Of a DNA stretch of 64,000 nt, positions 57,137-64,000 are shown piece after piece. The DNA is from Ophioceras dolichostomum. Lineage: Eukaryota > Ascomycota > Sordariomycetes > Magnaporthales > Ophioceraceae. A model generated the notes under the pieces. The model did no database searches. It saw only the letters and a list, made by a program, of their open reading frames with translations, and was not told the DNA's origin. Location: positions 62,001 to 126,000 of the forward strand of contig PYST01000050.1 of the NCBI GenBank assembly GCA_003049485.1, read 5' to 3'. Made by a program: the position numbers and the translations under genes. Numbering within the stretch: position 1 is the stretch's first letter; each line of letters begins with the position of its first letter.

Positions 57137-60100
57137 GGCCAGTTGCGCAGAGTAGCGACGTGATCGCCGACGACGGGCGCGACTCGGTTTGGGGGCTGGG
57201 AACTGCTGCCTTCGCTACTCTAGACTTTTTTGCTCGTCGATGACGATTGAAGGTAAACAATTATCGAGATTGTTATCTTATCGCACGTGACTCATACGCT
57301 TTATTCCAAACATGCGGCAGCCTGGTTCTCGTCACCGATTTCCAGGTTTGCCATCCACAAGCGCCCTTCGACAAGCCTTCCAGCAATCTATTTCGTATTC
57401 CGTAAGATCTGGTCATTCAGATCCTAATTGCAAGGCACTTATCCGTCTCACCCGAACTGGGTATTTGCCTTCTTCTTCTTGATTGCCCTAGATCCGACGA
57501 TTCCTCCCCCTCTGACTCTGACGGGGCGCTTTCAGCACTTCAACATCAGTGGATCGATTTTAGCATCCCACCTGCCCATCGAAGTAGTCTTCTTGTTCTT
57601 TTCTCATCACGATGTCGTCAGTCTGTCCTCCATTCTTAATTAATTCGGCTGTGTTGGGATCCTGTTTGATTCCCTCGCCAAACAGCATTCACGGAGAATC
57701 TCGAGCACTCCCGGATCCTTTGGCTTTGATTAGCTCCTGGCCACTGATGACAGACCTGAACCCCCTGATGACTGTGTTCGTATGGCGAGTTGCTCACCAC
57801 CACCACCACCACCACCCCAACCTCAATCGGCCAGCCTTTTGGGCAAGCTGATCAATCCCAGTTTACTCTCTGCTGGATATCGGTCGTCCCCTATTCCAGT
57901 CCCAACAAGGACCGGGTCGTTGTAAGAGTTGCAAGAGCGGCGTCATCTCTTTTCCCTTGCGTTCTGTCTCCTCTCCCGTGGTGACACTGAGGCCAAAGCA
58001 CCAATCCCCACCCCACACCCCGTGTCCTTCTTCCCTGCCTCTTAGCATTGCGAGTACCAGGCCCTCCCTAGCTCATTCTTTTTGCATGATACGGAGAGAT
58101 GCGAAGTGGCGCGTCGATAGGATACGAAATGTGGAAGCATAAGTCGCTACACAATGGGCAGTGGCGGCGAGACGGCGGCGTTCCATGCTGAACCACCTTC
58201 ACCCCCTCGACCTTCGACTTCTGCTTTGGGGCACATCATCCTCACCGTGGAAATCTCGGTGGCTGTTGAGCTGTGCATTCGGCGCTAGGCTGCCTGGCTG
58301 CCTGGAGAATGTCGTACTCTCCTCATCCACCAGTCCTAAGTGCCTACGTCCATCGCTTCCATGGGCTGAACTCGCACACGCTACACATCGAGGCACAGCT
58401 CTTCCCCCTCAGTTTCCTTAAGTGTAGGTTTCGCTTGCCATAGGGCAGAGAAGGCCCGAGTAGGTCTCTAGCTTGCGGCTCCGGGCTGCCGCCCGTGTCA
58501 CCACCAAATTCCGCAGAGGTAGCCCACAGCTGTTCAGGAGTCTGATCTGACTAGCCTTGATTGTCTATCCGTAGGGGGCGGGCGGCCAAAAATACCCACC
58601 CAAACGCACGGATTGTCGGGTATCTGATGTCCCTCACCAGGACGGGTGCCGCGCAGCTCTGCATGTGTGCGAAGTTCCTTTACAAAATGTAGGTACGGAC
58701 TACACACCTGCTTATTGTACTGCCTGTTCCCTGCTGCTGCCCGACCCTGTCATTTTCGTCCCAAATTTCCCTCCCGTGCCGCATTCCAGAAAGGCGGAGA
58801 GTCAGTCGCCTTCCTCATCTGCAATTTCGCCGGTTTTGTGCAGTCGGACTACAGACGAGGCGTGGCCGCCACGACCGATTTGGGAAAGCCTCCTTGCACA
58901 GTTTTAGGCGGGTAGGGATCTTTCGGGTGCAACAGATATTGGATATTTGGAGGCCTGGGCATACCACTGTAGTCTGTACCTACTCAGACAGCCAGGACGA
59001 CAGTGATCGGCCCTGGAGCGGGTATTTGACCTTAAACCAGGGTCCGAGTCTGGGAAGAATCCGCTGAACCGGTGCAGATCCCTACCAAACTCGATCAGAG
59101 AACGTACCACAAAAGAAGCCAAAAAAAGCCGAGGATAGTGACATGAGCTCTTCAGCTTCCTCGCCCGCAGACACCTTCAGGGAGCTTCTGGACTAAGTAT
59201 CATCCACACGAATAGCCTTAGGCCCCCCACCCCTTCTCCCTCTCTCTCTCTCTCTCTTTCTGTGTGTGTTTCTTTGTTTCGTTTCTTTCTCCCCTTCAGC
59301 CGCCTCCCCATCCTGATGTAACTTTTCGAGTCCGCCTGTGTAGTACTGCACACCGTCCCATCTTTCACACCCCCTCTTATTTCTTCCCGCAAACCCTGCT
59401 TTCTTGCCCTCTCATTCTACTCTATGCAAGTCTCTCCGATCCTTCCCACATACGGTCACATCGCGGGAGAACATCTACTTCTCTGATGGAGCGGGCGTAC
59501 GTGGACAGTGTCAGGCCATCACGACGCTGCACGGCACGCGCCCACATCTCGCTCTTGTCGTCGTCTACTCCTCGACGGGTTTGACTCGATGGCACGTTGA
59601 CGGCGTCTGTCTGCTCGGCGCTCGGAACTCCATTCCACTCCCTTCCCCTCATCACGCTCTGGGGCATAATCATCATCAACACAGTGGTGTTGACACCTCA
59701 ACTGCTCAGACTTGGTTCACGGCCCCCTTCACCCTCCCCATCGTTCGTGAACCCGTGGATTTCGGGACGCCCGGAGAGACGGCGATAGTGCCTTGTCCGC
59801 GGATGTGTGGTCAGGTCAGGCAGGCCGTTGGATCCTTCAGGGCCACCATCCCTCTCAAAAACGACACAGATATTGAAAGGAGACCGGTGAGAGTACTCGC
59901 CCGGTCCGCGATACCGGCTTGCTGTCGGTCATGCTGATGCAGTTGAGACTATCTGCCTAACGCTTGCATGGTTGGCTCGACCGTCAGACAGTCGTCCCCT
60001 ACCTCTCCGCATAAGGAAGAGCGCGTGCACGTTGCCTAGCATGGATATGTATCTGGTAGTAAAGAAGGGGAGGTCAGCGATGAGCCACCCTGGTCATCAC

Positions 60101-60170
60101 GGCGACCCCGCCGCTTCTCTCCGCTTCCCTTCCGACCCCATCATGAGGGTTTTCCCCTGTCACCGGCGGA
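57137..60170. other. 3-kb divergent intergenic region upstream of NTR1 and laccase
   Basis: No gene was supported. The longest frame (59404-59937, plus) has no recognisable motif. Simple repeats include a CAC microsatellite (about 57797-57815) and CT/GT runs at about 59239-59270. Much of this DNA may be laccase upstream sequence. Confidence 0.5.
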
Positions 60171-60178
60171 TATATAAA
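60171..60178 (+). promoter_or_regulatory. TATA box of the laccase gene
   Basis: TATATAAA, about 160 nt upstream of the laccase ATG, followed by a strongly CT-rich stretch (about 60180-60310), the usual appearance of a highly expressed fungal promoter and 5' UTR. Confidence 0.65.
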
Positions 60179-60338
60179 CGTCCTTCTCCCTCGCCTCTTG
60201 GTATCACCTTCTCTTGTTCATCACCCTAATCCACCAGCCTTCCCCCTCCCTTACCCCCCTCCCCCTCCCCTTTAATCTTTACTTCCCTGGGTATCCTTCG
60301 TTATCTCTCCCCTGACACTCGCTTGTCGAGCCTTCAAG

Positions 60339-62542
60339 ATGAAGTCTCTTTCCACCTCTCTCTTGGCCCTTGCCTTGGGCATATCCACCGTCGCTGCCTC
60401 TCCCTTCGCCCCTGCCATCGTCAAGCCCCGTCACCACGGCGAGGGCCATCACCGTCGTCAGGCCTGTGAGCATGGCCCTGAGGCTCGCCACTGCTGGGGC
60501 GAGTTCTCCACGGACACCAACTACTACAAGCAATGGCCCATCACCGGCAAGGTCAGGGAGTACTGGCTCGAGGTCACCGAGGGCACTTGCGCGCCCGACG
60601 GCGTTCCTCGTGCCTGCATGATGTACAACGGCACTGTTCCCGGCCCGCTCATCACGGCGGACTGGGGTGACGATATAGTCGTCCACGTCACCAACAAATT
60701 GTCGTCCAACGGCACGGCTGTCCACTGGCACGGTCTGCACCAACGCGGCTCTGTCGAGTACGACGGCGTGCCCGGTGTCACGCAGTGCCCCATCACTCCC
60801 CAGACCAGCCTTACCTACAAGTTCCGCGCTACCCAGTACGGAACCACCTGGTACCACTCGCACTTCTCGCTGCAGTACGCCGAGGGTCTGTTCGGCCCGC
60901 TCGTCATCCACGGCCCGTCGACTGACAACTACGACATCGACCTGGGCACTATCATGGTCCACGACTGGTTCCACAAGACCGCGTTCCAAACCTGGCACGA
61001 GTCCGCCCGGAACGGTGGCCCTCCGCCGGCTCCCAGCAACGGCATCATCAACGGCACCAACATCTACACTTGCCAGGCTTCGGACCCAACCACATGCGTC
61101 GACAGCGGCAAGAGGTTCGAGGCCGTCTTCACACAGGGCAAGAAGCACCTCATCCGGATCATCAACTCGTCCAACGACGCCCACTTCCGCTTCTCCATCG
61201 ACGGCCACACCCTCAAGGTTGTAGCCAACGACCTGGTGCCCATTGAGCCCTACACCACCAACGAGGTCATGATCGCCATCGGCCAGCGCTACGACATCAT
61301 CGTCGAGGCTAACGCCGAGCCGGGCGACTACTGGCTGCGTAGCGGCATGGGCTGCACGTCTAACACCGAGACCGTGCCCATCCGGGACCGCGTTAAGGGC
61401 ATAGTCCGGTACGACCCCACCAGCACCCTGGAGCCCACCACCAACTCGAGCATGCCGGACAGCTCCTTCTGCGGCGACGAGTCCTACGACCTGCTCAAGC
61501 CGTACCTCAAGCTCAACGTTTCCGCGCCCAAGATCGACACCGAGATCCTGGGCACGAACCGCAACGGCCCCTGGTTCCAGTGGACCCTCAACAGCAGCAG
61601 CTTGGTCCTCGACTGGCAAGACCCCACCCTGGAGCGGATTGCCGATGGCAGCCCAGTCTTCCCCACGTCCTACAACGTTATCAAGATCGACGTAAGCTTT
61701 TTGCTCCACCCGCCCTCATTTTAACTCCCGCTCCGACGACCGCCCAATCATCGCTGCCCTAGTCGTGAAATGCAGAAATAAACATATCCATCTTTCACGG
61801 GGCTACCCTTGGGTCTGTCCGGACGTCTGGGTGACAATCATCAACTAACCTCGGAGCCTCGCCCACAACTGCTACAGAAAACCGGTTCCAACACCACCGC
61901 AGAGTGGTACGCTCTAGTCATCCAGAACCCCGCCGCTGCCTTTGGGTGAGTACTTGTTGCCTTTCCACTCCTCACCTACAAATTCATACCCTTCTCTCCT
62001 TCCCCACGTGCTATCCCCCCACATTACACCTCCCATATCGGTCACGACTTCTTGCGCGAGAGGCTCCGGTGATTTCCCATCCATCACCACTACTACACTG
62101 CTTCCTCCATACTACTGCTACCTTCCACGTAACCCCCGTCCCCATATCACCACAGCACCCCACTGACATGTCCTCCTCTCATAGCATCGACCACCCAATC
62201 CACCTGCACGGCCACGACTTCTGGATCCTGGCCCAGAACAGCACCACCTGGGACGGCACGACGGCCAACTGGAACTTCAACAACCCGCCCCGCCGCGACA
62301 CGGCCACCATGCCGGCCAACGGCCACCTGGTCATCGGCTTCGAGCTCGACAACCCGGGCGCCTGGGTCGTCCACTGCCACATCGCCTGGCACGCGTCCCA
62401 GGGCCTGTCGCTCGAGTTCGTCGAGTCCATGGGCAGCATCTCGATGAACCCGGCCGACCTGCAGGTGTTCAGGGACCAGTGCACCGCCTGGGACAACTGG
62501 CGCGTTAATATGCCGTTCCCGCAGGATGACTCTGGTATCTAA
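60339..62542 (+). CDS. asco-laccase (secreted multicopper oxidase)
   Basis: Three exons (60339-61691, 61878-61945, 62185-62542) join in phase to 592 residues. A signal peptide covers about 1-20 and a dibasic Kex2-type site (HHRRQA, Arg39-Arg40) suggests a processed propeptide. All four copper ligand motifs are present: HWHGLHQ (129-135), WYHSHFSLQY (171-180), HPIHLHGHDFW (477-487) and HCHIAWHASQGL (537-548). The residue in the axial type-1 copper position is Leu548, a type found in ascomycete laccases. The protein ends in DSGI, the C-terminal plug that in ascomycete laccases penetrates the trinuclear site channel after processing. The enzyme oxidises phenols using O2; lignin-related or pigment roles are possible. 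The short middle exon (68 nt) and 239-nt second intron are unusual but have good splice signals. No defect seen. Confidence 0.96.
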
Positions 62543-64000
62543 ACGCAATCAGCGAGCAAGCGGCAAGATATATGCCTGAATCCTGCGTGGTCGGTCGGTC
62601 AACCTACCTACCTAGGTACCTAAGGTACCTTGGGTTGGGTCGAGAGCGCGATGAACAAACAGCCCTTGCGCTCACTCCTTGCTCCTGACTCGCCTCCTTC
62701 GGATCGCCTCTTGCCCAGGACGCTGCCACGATAAACACACTCGTTGTTTTCATTGCGTCCAGAGTTGGGATTTCCTTTGACGAACACTTCTTTTTTCTTT
62801 TCTCTTTGCCCCCTTGAACTCACGCTTTGCTCCGACTTGTAGTTCTCTTTTCGCTCGTTTCTGTCTTCTCGCCGCTCGTTTCGCGCGAGCGCATACATGC
62901 GCTGTCCGTCATCATCGGCTTGCTTTTCTATCTCTCCTTTGGATTGCACCTTTCTTTTTCGACTTTCTTTGGACTGGGACTTTTGTGGACGTTGTGCGAT
63001 AGCCGGTTGCTGGCTTGTGGGGGAACTCCGTACGAGTCTGATGATGAGAAGTGTGTGAGTGCGTGTGTGTGCTGATGATGGATCGATGGGAGTACACGGC
63101 GCTGTTCTGGTGGTCTCTTTCTTGTTTCTTTCTTCTTTCTCTTGTATTATGAGTTAGATATTTCCTTTGGCCCGTTAGTCCACAAACGGCCGGCCGCAAG
63201 AGCGCTTTTCTGTTCCAGTCGGATTCCCTCGGCCATCAACGAGTGGAGGGGATGGGTTGGGTGCGATGGCACCACCACTCGCTCTTCTGGCCTACAATAA
63301 AAGGAAACACAATTTGACATGCTTTGTTCCATTCGCCCTATTCACCCTGCTACCGGGAATGGTACAGCTGTCACGAGAGACATCGTCGTCATGGTGGTTA
63401 CTCGCATTCCAACAGCTAGCTGCCCACACCCCAGGCGAGCGGAGGACTGAAGACGAGGCCCGTAACACCCGCACGTACATTTAGCGTAGTTTTTGTGAAG
63501 GTTTTAGGGGGCAGCGAGCAAGGGATAGTTTGGGAACGCAAGTTGGGAGAGCTCCTGAATGGGAACAGGCGTCGGTTGAGCTGGCCGTGCTGTGTATGAA
63601 GCAGGAGAAGCCCGCGGTAACGTCGAGCGTTTCGTCTACTCATCACCGTGGCCGTGGTCCTATCTTAGATCGTAATGAGACGGTTTGCTTTTGGCAGTTG
63701 GAGCAGCTCTTTTGTTGTTGTTTTTTGCTGGTTGGGGTACGGAAGTGGAATTGTGTACCATTTCCGGAAGAAGTTGCATAGCTAGACGGCGCGTCCAGGT
63801 TATCAAGGGGTCTCTCTATATGTGATCGAGGCATGATAGAAAGGCCGGTGACAGCCACCTTGGACCCGATCACGAACGCCTCCGGATCGAGATAACCTCG
63901 TCATTGTCGTCAAAATAAAGTTGGAGCTGTGTTGCGTTTGATCGTACCTAGCCTGTTGCGGCCCAGGGAGGTACGTTGGAGGGGGGAAATCACCCACTTC
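62543..64000. other. intergenic to window end, no gene seen
   Basis: This region follows the laccase stop. It contains a TACCTA palindrome cluster at 62601-62630 (CCTACCTACCTAGGTACCTA then AGGTACCT) that may be in the laccase 3' UTR. No other coding or RNA feature was recognised. Confidence 0.5.
62601..62630. repeat. TACCTAGGTACCTA palindrome cluster
   Basis: Tandem TACC units leading into a CCTAGGTACC palindrome and a second AAGGTACCTT palindrome, about 60 nt after the laccase stop codon. Confidence 0.75.

Noticed and set aside
60279..61709. 476-codon open frame antisense to laccase exon 1
   Set aside because: It is a by-product of strong third-position GC in the laccase gene; the plus strand has all copper motifs and splice sites.

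Overview
The window is nuclear DNA of a filamentous ascomycete, most likely a sordariomycete. The support for this is GC-rich genes with short GT..AG introns (about 60-240 nt), both tRNA genes split by introns after position 37, an asco-type laccase, a fungal GH51 arabinofuranosidase and a DUF3176 protein. Nothing bacterial or viral is visible. I rebuilt exons by hand from splice signals, reading phase and family similarity; no transcript evidence was available.

Layout. 1-3390: minus-strand gene of a conserved fungal family of unknown function, running off the left edge. 4335-6838: GH51 arabinofuranosidase (minus), divergent from a SET-domain methyltransferase (7984-9666, plus). 10169-10266: tRNA-Glu(UUC). 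10633-12956: decayed CobW/COG0523 GTPase. 13345-14172: GNAT acetyltransferase. 15506-16248: small four-helix membrane protein. 17856-18669: uninterrupted run of 814 adenines. 20871-21887: secreted Cys-rich, probably GPI-anchored protein. 22997-25525: large membrane protein of unknown function. 27470-28276: Poa1-like macro-domain phosphatase. 28650-28759: tRNA-Gly(CCC). 29157-30943: fructosamine-kinase-family protein. 31972-34094: LAT-type amino-acid transporter. 35213-36758: broken GH28 polygalacturonase. 36992-39830: DUF3176 membrane protein. 40578-42335: unknown protein. 43006-45508: 14-helix MFS exporter. 46576-47454: frame broken by two stops. 47455-54010: gene-poor block. 54011-57136: NTR1/TFIP11 spliceosome disassembly factor. 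60339-62542: laccase.

Themes. Several genes act on plant cell walls (GH51, GH28 relic, laccase), but the pectinase is dead here. Transport and membrane functions dominate 31-46 kb. Poa1 and the fructosamine-kinase homologue, both plausible metabolite or protein repair enzymes, converge on a tRNA gene.

The most unusual signals are three otherwise well-preserved loci, each broken by in-frame stop codons at recognisable positions, including a TGA exactly at the first Cys of the CobW CxCC motif; the 814-nt poly(A) tract; and a dispersed palindromic TAGGTACCTA-type motif concentrated in gene-free DNA. I found no convincing new multi-gene system.
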